Source of the DNA: Vermamoeba vermiformis
Lineage: Eukaryota; Tubulinea; Echinamoebida
NCBI GenBank assembly: GCA_045837725.1
Contig: JBEWZL010000179.1
Span: 248,001-312,000, forward strand
Length of the DNA: 64,000 nt
Reading direction: 5' to 3'
The translations under genes were made by a program, and so were the position numbers. The notes beneath the pieces were generated by a model. The model worked only from the letters and a program-made list of their open reading frames with translations. It was not told the DNA's origin and did no database searches. Below are positions 50,716 to 61,778 of this stretch, one piece after another (position 1 is the first letter of the stretch; each line of letters begins with the position of its first letter).

Positions 50716-52131
50716 ATGGATCCCACATCAAATCCTTTTGAATTGTTGTCTGACGAGGGTCAAAAGAAACTCGTTAAGACCCAACAACCTGCCGCTGCCA
50801 AGACAGCCGACAAGAAGGCTGCTCCCGCTGGCAAGGCTACCACTGCTTCATCAGGTTTGGCTCCTAAGCCTAAGGGCACACCCGAAGCACCTGTCAAGCA
50901 AGGTAAACTCATTTTTCACTTACATATATCAATAATATAATAATAATCGATTTTTAATTGTTGTTTAACGCTTAATCGCTTCGTTGCACGTGTATCCGTG
51001 ATCGTGATATTTTTTTAAAAATCGACAATTTGTGGGGGAATATTATTTAAAAGAATGATCATATAATAATGTTGCGATCGCTTGACTACAATAACAAATT
51101 TTTCTCATTAATCGGCGATAAAAAATATCATCTCCCATCCAAATCAGATTCATAATTAATTTTTTTTCGATAAATAAAGATAAGATCACCTGCACAATAT
51201 TATTATTTACAAAATATAATATTTGATTACTGTCGACGATATATTAATATCTTTCTGTTGAATCAGGTCCCAAGAACCCCATTGCTAACCCCACTTTTGA
51301 TGACTCTGCTCCCCGCACTCAACGCGGTGGCCGTGGTGGTCGTGGCGGTCGTGGTGGCCGTGGAGGTCGTGGTTCTTCTCGCGCCGTTCAAAGTAAGTCT
51401 ATTTAGACCAAGGTCTTTGTTTGTTGGGCTCGATTGATTAACGATCGAATGTAACAGCTGGTCGCAAGAGAGAGTTCGATCACCATGTTTCTGGCACTGG
51501 TCGTCCCATCGGCGAAGAAAAGAAGGCCGGTCGCGGCAGGGGCAACTGGGGTGGCAAGACCGAAGAAGGTGTTGACGTCCAAGTTGTTGCTGACGAAGTC
51601 ACTCACAACACTGAACACAAGGAAGGCGAGACTGTCGAAGAGAACGTCGAGCAAGCCGCTGAACCCGTTGTGGAAGAGGAGCCTGACAACTCCGTGAGCT
51701 ACGCTCAATTCGAGCAACAACAACAAGAGAAGGCTGAGGCCCTCAAGAAACTCCTCGGTGGCAACCGCGAAGTTCGCAAGCCTGAGGCCTCCATCCCCAA
51801 GCAATTCACTAAGATTGAAGCTGAAGAGGATGAGGAATCTGATGACGAGTCTGGCAAGAAGTCAAAGAAGGCTGCTCAAAAGAAGGCCCCCAAGGAGGTC
51901 AGCGCTGAGCAATTGGGCTTCACTAGCCCTCCTATCGACCGTGATCGTCGTGGTGGTCGCGGTGGCCGTGGCGGTCGTGGTGGCCGTGGTGGTCGTGGCG
52001 GTGCTCGTGGTGGCAACAATAAGGGTGATGCCCCCGCTCGTGGTGGCCGTGGTGCTCGCGGTGGAAACTTCGACGCTTCTGGCAACTCCCAGAAGTACAA
52101 CGACCTCTTCCCCTCGTTGTCCGGCAAATAA
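50716..52131 (+). CDS. SERBP1/HABP4/STM1-like ribosome-associated RGG protein
   Basis: Binds ribosomes and mRNA and preserves idle ribosomes. Three exons; intron 1 is about 363 bp (50903-51265) and intron 2 about 67 bp. The start DPTSNPFELLSDEGQ, the RGG cluster (GGRGGRGGRGGRGG), then GRKREFDHHVSGTGR and the HABP4 domain with YAQFEQQQQEKAEALKKLL match SERBP1. A second long RGG run near 51950-52060 and a PSLSGK-type end follow. Codon use is strongly biased to C-ending and G-ending codons, as expected for a highly expressed gene. A TATATATAAATAAA stretch lies just before the ATG. Confidence 0.9.
50903..51265 (+). other. Long AT-rich first intron of SERBP1-like gene
   Basis: About 363 bp, six times the usual intron length, very AT-rich, with no ORF. 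Introns of ribosome-linked genes can host snoRNAs. I looked for C/D boxes (RTGATGA and CTGA in proper spacing) and did not find a convincing pair. Confidence 0.6.
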
Positions 52132-52442
52132 GAGAATCATTTCGTGGCTTGAAAGTGACCTAATCAGTAACAATTTTGCGCGGTTTATTGGTTAGGAATC
52201 ACTTTCACACGTAATGTTCTCAATTCGAGACAAAGCCGAAAGAAACAAACAACCCTTTTGCTCGCTTGTAAAGAACAAAACTAAAAAAAACTTCAAATTA
52301 CACCTTTGCCGTTTGCTTTTGAAATGACGTTTTATAAATATTTGTTACAGGTCCTTATTGGCTAGACGTTCTAATTTTACATAAATCACAACGTCACTGA
52401 CAACGGGATCATAATACATGTTACATCGGTGCGGAGGGTGGT
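52132..52442. other. Convergent spacer between SERBP1-like and MOB1
   Basis: 311 bp holding the 3' ends of two genes. No ORF or repeat is seen. Confidence 0.4.
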
Positions 52443-53398
52443 TTACTTCGGGGCCTTCATTTGCTTAATCAGATCGGCGAGAGGAGCCATTTCTTTTTCC
52501 GGTACAAGGTCGTGCTCTTCAATGAAGAATAAAAAGTGCTTGAAGCTCGTGTTTAAGTGTGCTTCAGCTTGCAACTGAGCAATGTGCGTGAAGTGTTCGC
52601 AGTAAATGTGAGCATAGACTCTGAATAAACGTTTCATAATGTTTTTAACGATAGCACTGAAGTTCTTCGGGAATGCAACACCTATACGTGCCGTTGTTAA
52701 TATGTACTCGATAATAATATTACTGCGTGACTCACCAACTTGTGAAGGGAAGATCTTCTCGTCATCCAATTGCTTTTGGATCCAGGTCATCAAAAAGTCG
52801 ACGTATTCAGGGGCAGAAACTTTCATTGCTTTCTTTACTTCAACGCCATCTGCCCAGTGGTACTCGTATCTGTTGTTATTAGCATTAGTGGTGAAATAAA
52901 ATCAAGATTTCGAAACTAAGATTTTCAATTACAAAATCGGTCAATTCCCGAGAGAAGATTATTAATTCTGTTTTGAATCATACTTAGGACCCGCAGACAT
53001 TACGGGGCAAGAGGTGCTTGTGCAAAATTCGCTGATGGAGCCGTAGAGCATGTTGACTTGGTTGAAGAAATCGATTACTGTCATTTTGAAATTATTGGTC
53101 AGAAAATATTATTTAAAATATATCAAAATAAAAATAAAATAGATCATACCATTATAAGCCAACCACTCATTGATATCTTCGCCTTCAGGGCATTTAACCG
53201 CTTTTTTCAAATCTCCTGAACCCAAAGAGGCATCAGCATATTGTCCAAGCTGGTAGAACTTGTCTCCTTCTTTAATGTGCTTTTTTTTGACTGTGCCGCT
53301 CTTATTTTTGCCGACGCTGCAAATAGCCAGGTCAATGCCAGATTAAATTTTAAATAATTCAGATTTGAATACCTCAGTTGTTCTAAAAGCTTGCTCAT
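52443..53398 (-). CDS. MOB1: MOB1 kinase activator
   Basis: Co-activator of LATS/NDR (Dbf2) kinases in the Hippo/mitotic-exit pathways. Five exons from ATG 53398. Family blocks are highly conserved: [41 protein letters not shown] then [40 protein letters not shown], then [20 protein letters not shown] and AHIYCEHF. Zn ligands are visible: Cys in FCTSTSCP and His in the AHIYCEHF part. The length of about 215 residues is that of MOB1. It sits with a Ste20/GCK kinase in the same window, but 23 kb apart. Confidence 0.95.
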
Positions 53399-53486
53399 GT
53401 CGTTTGCTTGTAGTTACTATTAGGGACTACTTATTAGTGTTGTAACTCGGAGGGAAATCTTGTGTAAAATGGCAATTCAAATTTTG

Positions 53487-53769
53487 TTACTCGTCCACCA
53501 AATCAATCAGGGCACTATTGATTGCAATTCTCATTCCGCCTCCGTCCGCATATAGTATACAGTTGGGTAATCGTATAGCTTCGGGAAGACTTTCTGTTTG
53601 ACCGAGCACACGCCAGATTTGCTCCTTCAGCAACTCAACGTAACGAGAAAAAAGAAGCAATGTACTAGTATGATCTTAACGAGTGGAGTCTATTAGTAAC
53701 TCTTGAGTATCGGTCAAACTCAACGCCGTGGACGGCAAGGTCAAAAAACCGAGAATCTTTTTCTTTCAT
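53487..53769 (-). CDS. Possible small unrecognised gene between MOB1 and RBBP6
   Basis: On the minus strand an open stretch ends at 53487 and reads SRYVELLKEQIWRVLGQTES then LPEAIRLPNCILYADGGGMR, which looks like real protein. An ATG at 53769 opens MKEKDSRFFDLAVHGVEF. A 30-50 bp intron near 53.67-53.72 kb would be needed between them, but I could not find a GT-AG pair that keeps both frames. So the model is not closed: a different start, a missed exon or a decayed gene are all possible. The DGGG...INSAL part faintly recalls RNase PH-fold subunits of the exosome, but the piece is far too short. Confidence 0.25.
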
Positions 53770-53942
53770 TTTGTTTTTGACCACTCCAAAGAACAACACG
53801 AGAAGAAGTTGATAGGACTTTTTGTTTATTTATTTATTGCTTTTAATAATTATATGTCGCCGATTCCGCTGCAATAAATAGCGATTTATAGTGCATCAGA
53901 TCAAATTTTTTCAGATTAACATAAATTTTAGAAATTCAAATA

Positions 53943-56900
53943 ATGTCAATTCATTACAAATTTCGCAGTGCGAGAGAATATGACACAATAACAGTAGACG
54001 GTGGCTTCATCTCTTTGTTTGATTTAAAAAAAGCAATTATCGAAGCGAAAAAGCTTGGAAAAAGCATGGACCTCGATCTTGAGGTTGTTAATGCACAGAC
54101 CAATGAAGGTAAATATTATTATAATTATTCATTCATTTCTGCAATCATTTTTTGCTAACACGCCATCGACAGCTTACACTGACGAATCGACCCTGATTCC
54201 AAAGAACACATCAGTAATTGTTAGACGTGTGCCAACAACTAAAATGGCCTCTTTAGTTCAACCAGCATCGGCTCCGTAAGTAGACAGCAAGATCTGAATT
54301 CCTTTGGCGCCAAAAACTAACTGTTCTTTGAAGGACGCACGTAGCTGTAATGCAAGAGAAGCCCGCAGAAGCACCCCACCACAACAACAGTATCAGCAGT
54401 ATCAACCACCGCAGCAACAATATCAACCACCTCCACAACAAGCACCAGTGCAGCCGCAAGTTGCACCGCTTGTTGTTCCCACCGAATCCGGGACACCGAC
54501 CGTGGGTGGCGAAGAAGACCGCATTATGGCACTCATCAATCAAGCAGACGACTGGCAGTAAGTAGCAATAGGCTATTGATCTTTATTCGCAAATACTAAC
54601 GTGGTTACAGTGCCACTGGTACGACCAAAGACACAGGCATGACACCTGGTGGTCACAGAGGTCCCGGCAAGTTCACGCGTCAGTACGAACAGAAAGTACC
54701 GCCGCCCAACTACATTTGTCACCGCTGCAATCAGCCTGGTCACTTCATCAATCAGTGCCCGACTAATGGTGACCCGTCGTTTGACATTCCCAAAGTCAAG
54801 AAGCCGACTGGCATTCCGCGCATGTACCTGAAGCCAGTGGCTGGTGGTGACAGTCGTCCTTCGCTGATATTGCCTGGCGGTCAGTTTGCTGTGATGGCTG
54901 CTAATGAAGAGGTGCTTCAACGAGAAGTTGCGAAGACAAAGCAAGTTGACACGTCAATCCCCGACAGTTTGCGTTGCCCGCTCTGTGGCGGTCTGCTTAA
55001 CGATGCCGTGCTCATTCCGTGTTGTGGCTACAGTTTTTGTGAAGAGTGTATGTTATCTTTCTTTACGGTATTTTTATATTCTATTTACGTTTTTTCTATA
55101 CATAATTTCCTTTTTTATTTCAATTTCATTATTTTTAATAAATGTCCCTTATTCGATTCTACTGGCGCTCTGCTAAGGGTTGATCAACAAACCCCCCTCT
55201 TTGAGAGGGTGAAGCCGGACGAACGAAAAATTAAGCAAGTGAACATATTTGTAATTGAGTCCTCAACAGGTATTCGCCCGCAATATCCGAATGATGTGAT
55301 CAACTGTCCCATGTGTCACAAGACCAGTTCAGCATCGAGATTGGTCCCCAACTTAACGCTGAGAACAGCAGTGGAGCAGTTCAAGAAGAACCGCGAGGAA
55401 ATGAAAGTCAACCGTGTCATTCCTCAGCGACCGCCTGAAGTTCCGCGCACCATGCCTACTGGTCCCGCAATGCCTCTTCGCAGCATTCCAACTGTCGTGT
55501 CTGACACACCAACGACTGTTGTGCCTGCCTATCCTGCTGTGACATTGCCCGTGAAGACAGAAATGGTGCAGCCCTTGCCTTCAGCTGTCACCGAGCCAAC
55601 AACTGTCACACCCGCCACTAGTGAACCTCCTGTTGAAGAAGTTCAACTCGAAGGAAATGACTCGCCGCCATATTCGCCAAGCAAAGGTTTGGGAGATGAT
55701 GCGTCAGACGATAAAAGGTAAGTGTTCAATTCGACATTCGAGGACCGCGAATAGTGTTACTGACTGTAGTTATCAGCACTCGTGCCAAGTCTCCTGGCAG
55801 CACAAAAGATGAGAAAGAAGACAATAAAGAGAACAAGGACAAAGACGGCAAGGACAACAAAGACGACAAGGACAAAGGAGCTGATGATAAGCAGTACTAC
55901 CAGAACCAGGGCCAGTATGGCTATTACGGTGGGCAATATCCAAAAGGAACTCGCTACTGCTTTGTATGCGGCAGTCCTGGTCATCAAGCACGCGAATGTC
56001 CCAATCGACAAGCTATTGAGGCTGCTTACAGTGCCTATGGCTACCCACCTTATTACATGGATCCTGCAGCGGCCGCATACTATGGCGGTGCTTATCCTGG
56101 TTATGGCTATGACCCACGCATGCAAGGTTATCAAGACGATTGGCGTCGACGTAGACGTTCACGCAGTCGAGGTCGCAGTCGCAGTCCCAGAGGTCGTTCT
56201 CGCAGTCCACGTGGCCGCAGTCCTAGAAGAAGCCCTCGTCGTTCCAGAAGCAGAGGACGTAGCGGTGACAGACGTCGTAGAAGTCCTTCCCGTGATCGAG
56301 GTTCAAAGCGAAAGCGAAGCACTTCCCGAGAGGACAAGCGCGACGATAAATCCAAGCGAGCGCGCACCGACGACAAAGACCGCAAAGATGATAAGAGCCC
56401 AAGGGATGACAAGGTCAAGAAAGATGACCGCAAAGACGATAAAGCTAAAGACGACAAAGAGCGTGCAAGCAGCAGAGACAAAGATAAGACTGAAGCCAAG
56501 CAAAGTGCAACCGAAGAGGTAACCAAGATGGACGTCGATGAGCCCAAAGAACAAGAGAAGGAGGCCACTTCTTCTGCAAAGAGCAAACCGAAAGAGGACG
56601 ATCGAAGAAGTCGTGACGACAAGGATCGTAAAGACAGCAAGCGTGATGAGAGTCGCAAGGAAGACAAGAAAGACGATCGACGAGATCGCGATGATAAAGA
56701 TAAAGATCGACGTGCCAGTGATAAGCGCGATGACAAAGACAGAAAAGATGACAAAGATCGTCGTGACACGAAAAAAGACGAAAAGAAAGAGGAGAAGAAG
56801 GACGACAAACGCTCTGAACGAAAGGATGAGAAGCCAAAGGGCGACAAGCAGGATGACAAGAAAGACTCCAAGAGTGATCGCCGCGACGAACGCAAAGATG

Positions 56901-57676
56901 ACAAACCTCGTGCTGAGAAGAAAGAAGACAAGCGCGATGATAGGAAAGAAGAAAGCCGCAAAGAGGAGAAAGACAAACGTGAGGACAAGAAAGACGATCG
57001 TCGAAGTAGCGACAAGCGTGATGACAAGCGTGATCAAAAGAAGGACGACAAACGCGACGACAAGAAGGATGACCGCCACAAGCGCGATGAACGAAAAGAA
57101 GACAAGAAAGATGAACGTCGTGATGACAAACGTGAGTCCAAGAAAGATGAGAAAAAAGACGACAGGAAAGAAGAGTCTCGCCGAGACGACAAGCGCACGG
57201 ATGCGAAGAAAGACGAGCGCAGGGACGAAAGAAGACCTGGCGAGAAGAAAGAAGAGAAGGCAGCTGATCCTAAGAAAGACGAAAAGAAAGACGAGCCTTC
57301 GCGCAAGAGGAAGTTAGACGAGTCAAGTGGCTCGACTGGCAGTGTGGCGAAGAAACCACGTCTTGAGAGTGCTGTGCGCGTAGTACAGCTGTCAAGTGAT
57401 CGCGAAGAAGAGCCGCGTGTGAAAATCATCCCGCCCGACCATACGCTGAAAGAGCGCGAGAACAAAGAGAAGCGCAAGTCAATCATTCACGAGATATTGA
57501 CTGGCCGACGCGACAAAGAGGACAAGGAAAAGCTGCGCAAGTCAGGCGAGAAGAAAGACGACAAGAAAGAGCGCGAAGTGTTCATTGAGGGCAAGAAGAT
57601 GGCCGTCACTATCAGTCCGAAGAGTGAGCGCAAGGATGCCAAGCGAAGTGAAGAACGTCGAGATCGAAGACGATAG
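53943..57676 (+). CDS. RBBP6: RBBP6/Mpe1-like 3'-end processing ubiquitin ligase
   Basis: Links ubiquitin-like and RING activity to mRNA 3'-end cleavage and p53-type control. Domains: DWNN ubiquitin-like fold (MSIHYKFRSAREYDTITVDG, then LIPKNTSVIVRRVP); a Gln/Pro-rich linker; zinc knuckle YICHRCNQPGHFINQCPTNGD; RING-type domain LRCPLCGGLLNDAVLIPCCG, then FCEEC...CPMCHK; a second CCHC knuckle RYCFVCGSPGHQARECPNRQ; an RS-rich part; then about 400 residues of Lys/Asp/Arg-rich low complexity. Main introns: 55048-55269 (222 bp, in the RING region), about 55720-55780, and shorter ones upstream near 54110-54170, 54275-54350 and 54560-54610. The acceptor near 54350-54372 has two usable choices. Human RBBP6 has one zinc knuckle; the second is unusual. 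Confidence 0.92.
56330..57300 (+). repeat. Lys/Asp/Arg-rich coding low-complexity tract of RBBP6
   Basis: About 320 residues made of short KDDK, KRDD, RKEE-type words without a fixed period. DNA is rich in GAY, AAR and CGH codons, which leaves both other plus frames and parts of the minus strand open. Those long alternative frames are side effects, not genes. Confidence 0.85.
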
Positions 57677-57798
57677 ATGTACAATCAAATAACATTGTCA
57701 ATTTTGTACTTGCATGTAAATAAAGTTGGAATTTAACCTCCAATGAATGTAGTTTCGAGCTATTTATAAACGAGGGGAGTATTTACAAGTGGGCGTGC

Positions 57799-58722
57799 CT
57801 AGTCCTTGATAGGCGTGGGCTCAGTAGCCACGCTCGCGTTGTTCTTCAAGAATGCAGGCAGTTTGAGTCGCAAGCCCAGCACGGTGAAGCCAACACCGAG
57901 GAGCAGCACCGCGACGGTGTTGACAGATCTGACGAGCGCTGGGAAACTTCGAATAGCGTAGTTTGAGTAGAGGCCCATAGCAATGGTGACTATGGCCATA
58001 GCATAGCTGAGCAAGCCGAGCCAGCGGTGATATTTGCGCCATTGCACTTCAGTAATGCTGGCGGGAAATGTCGCGCTGCTTGGTGGCTTGCTGGGCGTAC
58101 GAAGGTAGATGTAGAGCCCAAGCAGCAATTGAACCGCTGAAAGTATCACAGTGATCAACCCAAAAATACTATAATCATTGTTAGTCGCAGTATACTACGG
58201 TGAAGAAACTTCATGAATACATTTCAGATCTTACGTCAGATCTGGACTTACCTGTGATATGTTGCAAAATGGCGCTTATCCAGGGCAATTTTATGATATA
58301 AAATCGCTGTATATAATTGAAATTAGAGCAGTCACAAAATAAAAAATCAAAATACCGAAATTCAATTCGTTTCAAAAATTAAACGCGTAACAAGTCAAAA
58401 TATTTTGGGAATATAGAGCTAAAAATATTAAATAATTACCAATAAAGCCCAGGGCAATCATAAGGCTCGAGGTTAAGTTGATCCAAGTATGAACTCGTAC
58501 TTTCGACTTTCTATCAGTCTCATCAGTCGTATACTTAACGACATTATCTGTGTTGAAATATAAAAATAGCATAGCTTGCGTGGCTAAGAATAAATAGCCA
58601 ATTGACATGTACACTGGATGAAAGTTGAAAGTCGCCAGCACACGCTCAGCAGATCTGAATACGTGAACAGTAGTGACCATCGGAATGGTCATACTGAGGA
58701 GATTTACTATCAGACCTAACAT
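57799..58722 (-). CDS. Cytochrome b561-type transmembrane ferric reductase
   Basis: Passes electrons from ascorbate across a membrane through two haems. Three exons. Exon 1 (from ATG 58722) has TM segments and the first His pair (FHPVYMSIGYLFLATQAML; VHTWINLTSS). A small middle exon (about 58262-58310) codes ILYHKIALDKRHFATYH. The last exon has IFGLITVILSAVQLLLGLYI, then YHRWLGLLSYAMAIVTIAMG and a further TM. The four haem His positions expected of b561 proteins are covered by FHP, VHTW, YHK/TYH and YHRW. Short C-terminal tail. The substrate is inferred from the family. Confidence 0.85.
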
Positions 58723-58881
58723 GGCTGTCTTGTTACTGAGATCTGACAAATGATGAAATAGCACGCACAGAAAGATTCCAAAAATGTCAACAAACCGAAA
58801 CCGGCTACTACAAGACTGTGACGATCATTTAACCTGAAGGGTTAATATGGAATGTTATTTTCTATTAACAGTGCTCGTGAA

Positions 58882-60479
58882 TTAAGCTATGATACAACGT
58901 TTCTCTTGTTTTACTTCGGCGCTTTCAGAGTCCTGGTCGCGATCCAGTAACTTGTCCAATAACTTCTCGTAATAAGGGACCTGTGGGGATTTAGTACGAT
59001 ATAGAGCTGCATAACAAATACGATAAATCGTACCATGTAGTGTTCTTTGGCCGTAGGATCTGGTTGTTCAAGCACGCGCATCTCAAAAGGTCCGTGCACG
59101 ATAGTTTTGCGCTCAGCCGAGCCAGTGGTCCAGCGGAACAATGCTGCTCCTGTGCTGAAGTGCTGCGCAGACCTGTGAGTACCATACAACAGCCACATGA
59201 TGAGCTCGATTACGTACGAATGGATTGATCTCAATGACGTAGATTTTGTCCTTGAGCACGGCAAAATCAATGGTGTAACTCGTGTGTTTGACGCGCTGTT
59301 TGACACGTGTCTCCCAAAACTCGATGACACGTCGTGCAATCTCGTCTTTCTGCTGCACGAGCTCTGGCCAGTAACAGAAGTGAAAGTACTGTGACAGCGC
59401 GTTGAACTTTTGTTTGCAGACGAATCCTCTGAACTCTGCACTCATGTCATTAGCGGTGATCACAGCGAGGTCAGTATCGCGTACCAGCACTGAGTGGGAA
59501 GTCAATCCACTTGCGAATGACGACGTACATGGGCGTGTCAATGCTCTTCGCTCTGTCCTGCGCGCTCTTCAGATCTTGATACACGCGCGAACTGTCTGTC
59601 ATCATCTGTGACACGTGTCATGCGATCCGTCCTCGTGGCAATACAGTCATTGTACACCTTACCTTAATGACCTCGCGACCACTCGTGTACTTCATGGCGT
59701 GCGTGCCAGCATTGATGAATGCAATCACTTCGTCATTGGCTGTGATGTGTTTGTTCGCGGCCTGCAGCTTGTTGATCTCTGACTTCAACAGTGCTTCGAC
59801 CTTGTCATTCTTGCTTTCAAATACAACGTCTTTGGGACTGTCACGTGATATTAGTGCTATTTTTAGCTGTTAGTCTTCGCAGCTAATGCTCACCTGCGCG
59901 TGTTCAATTTGACAAATGCGGCACCCCCAAACTCTTTCAGCTGTTTGTCGATCTCAGCTTCCAACTGATGCTAATGAGTATATATGCACCGAATATTAGC
60001 GACTTACTGATTCCAAGACGCTACTGGTGGATGTGGAGTCTGGTTTGTGACGACTGCCGTAAGAACTCGCGTTGATTAAGGCGTCAATTATTTCTGGTGT
60101 TAATTGTATAAATTTTGTCTCGAATGTAAGGTCTTCAATATCATAGTACCACGTGTTCATTTCATATTCTTGAGCTAATAAAAGAAAACTGTAAATCCGC
60201 TCTCCCGACAATTTTAAAATTGATCACGGCGAGTTAATCTGAATCATACCTACTTGGGGACCTTCTTTGTCGTATCCAATTAATTCTTTCTCTTCTTCAG
60301 GCGAGATTTCCATGTCAGTTAAACTTGGATCTGGTTTTATTCTTGTCCAATAGTGGGATTTATTTAGTAAATCCTCTTGATTATTTTTTTTCAATTAAAT
60401 GGCTAGTCTTGTGCACGTGTGCCTGGGTGGTTGTCTTTGATTAACGATAAATTTTTAGAAATTTACTTTTGCCGGTCAT
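58882..60479 (-). CDS. CDC123/D123-family protein
   Basis: Members are ATP-grasp-like factors; yeast and human CDC123 assemble eIF2. Several exons. Conserved blocks: MNTWYYDIEDLTFETKFIQL near the start, FVKLNTRSPKD, VIRKWIDFPLSVLVRDTDL-type stretch, AEFRGFVCKQKFNALSQYFH, KIYVIEINPF (the metal/ATP-binding end), TGAALFRWTTG, and a Lys/Asp-rich end. The 3' exon (stop 58882) codes VPYYEKLLDKLLDRDQDSES. The 5' end needs care: ATG 60313 is in frame, but the frame reads well further upstream (WTRIKPDPSLTDMEISPEEE), so I propose a four-codon first exon MTGK at 60479 joined over a roughly 100-bp intron. It diverges from CDC123 proper in having alpha-helical inserts. Confidence 0.75.
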
Positions 60480-60658
60480 TTCAGCTAACACAACAGTGCG
60501 ATTTCCGAGCCGCTGTAATATTGCTAATAGTTCAACAATAAGCCACCTTTAATTGAGTTCTCTGCTTAGATCTTACATGTAAGTCGTTAAAATTCGGTTA
60601 GCAAAAATAGACATTTAAATTCATTGAATATATTGGCATATATTAATTGTTCGTAAGA

Positions 60659-61719
60659 ATGGGGAATCAAGCATCAGTGGAAGACATGCAAAAAATAATA
60701 AAAGAAGCCAAAGAGACGAAGACATTAAATTTACAAAATAAGAATTTGACCAAACTGCCCTCAGTTAAACTCGATTATGAAGCCATCACTGGTCTGGACC
60801 TGTCCTACAATCAATTTGACGACATTCCCGACGCAGTCAGCAAGTTCCCCAATCTCACATTTTTATCACTGGCCAATAACAAGATTGCTCGCTTTACAAT
60901 CCCTCCAATGCGCAAACTCGAGAAAATAGATCTGGCTTTCAATCCACTCGTTGAATTGCCGTCAGATCTGCACGAGAAAACACCGAACCTATTAGCCTTA
61001 ACCATATATGACTGCGCAGTGACTAGTCTGCCCATCCAGACATTTACAACACTGAAGCACTTGACTGCAATAGTCAATGGCAATCACTTGCACATTGGGC
61101 CCGATCACATTCCATACGAAATCACTGCACGACTTCCAGGCACGTGATTCGCTTTTTTCCAAATTAGGAAAATGTCAGTCTAACCAAAACACAGGCATCA
61201 ATGACCAGCACGTGGCTTCAGAGATTATCGACAATTTTCTATATTTGGGCTCCGTCCGAGCAGCGCAGAACTGGAGTGAATTCGAACGACTGAACATCAC
61301 GCACGTGGTGTGTATGACGAGCATGCATCAACTGCCATTCGAGGGCAAAGTGAATTACAAGCGCGTGAAAATTGAAGACTACGAGACTGAGAACATTGCA
61401 CAGCACTTTGAAGAGGTGAATGTGTTCATTGACGAGTGCAAACAGAAGAATGGTGCCGTGTTGGTGCACTGTGCGGCGGGTGTGTCGCGGAGGTAAGTCA
61501 CAAATCATAGATATCTCACGACAGCTCATCGACACGTGTCAAAACAGTGCCTCAGCAGTACTCGCCTACGTCATGTCTCGGCACAACAAATCGCTCAAAG
61601 AGGCGACTGAGTTGGTGTCCAAGCGCCGTCCGTGCATTTGTCCGAACAATGGCTTTCAAAAACAGTTAGAAATCTACGAACAAGAGCTGAAACAAGGCAA
61701 AGCTAGTGACGCGTTGTAG
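60659..61719 (+). CDS. LRR plus dual-specificity phosphatase, N-myristoyl type
   Basis: Starts MGNQASVE, a good N-myristoylation signal (Gly2, Ser6), which suggests membrane anchoring. Leucine-rich repeats follow (LNLQNKNLTKLPS, LDLSYNQFDDIPD, LSLANNKIARF). The phosphatase domain has active-site HCAAGVSRSAS (C-x5-R complete), general acid region KIEDYETENI, and AYVMSRHNKSLKEAT. LRR-DSP fusions are known in amoebae. Intron 1 (61140-61194) begins with GC, not GT: the exon ends CCAG and the intron starts GCACGT. Intron 2 (about 61495-61547) splits the Ser codon right after the catalytic Arg. An ATG upstream at 60647 would destroy the Gly2 signal, so 60659 is chosen. Confidence 0.9.
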
Positions 61720-61778
61720 TTGTAAATAAAGAGTAAATAAATACATGCCGCTTTAATGTTAACTATACAAGTGTTGGT

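Noticed and set aside
50903-51265. snoRNA within the SERBP1-like intron
   Set aside because: No C/D box pair or clear H/ACA hairpins with ANANNA and ACA in place.
55782-57317. Second plus frame and minus frames in the RBBP6 tail (up to about 300 residues)
   Set aside because: Low-complexity KD/RD codons remove stops from other frames. The frame in use joins the zinc knuckle and upstream exons.
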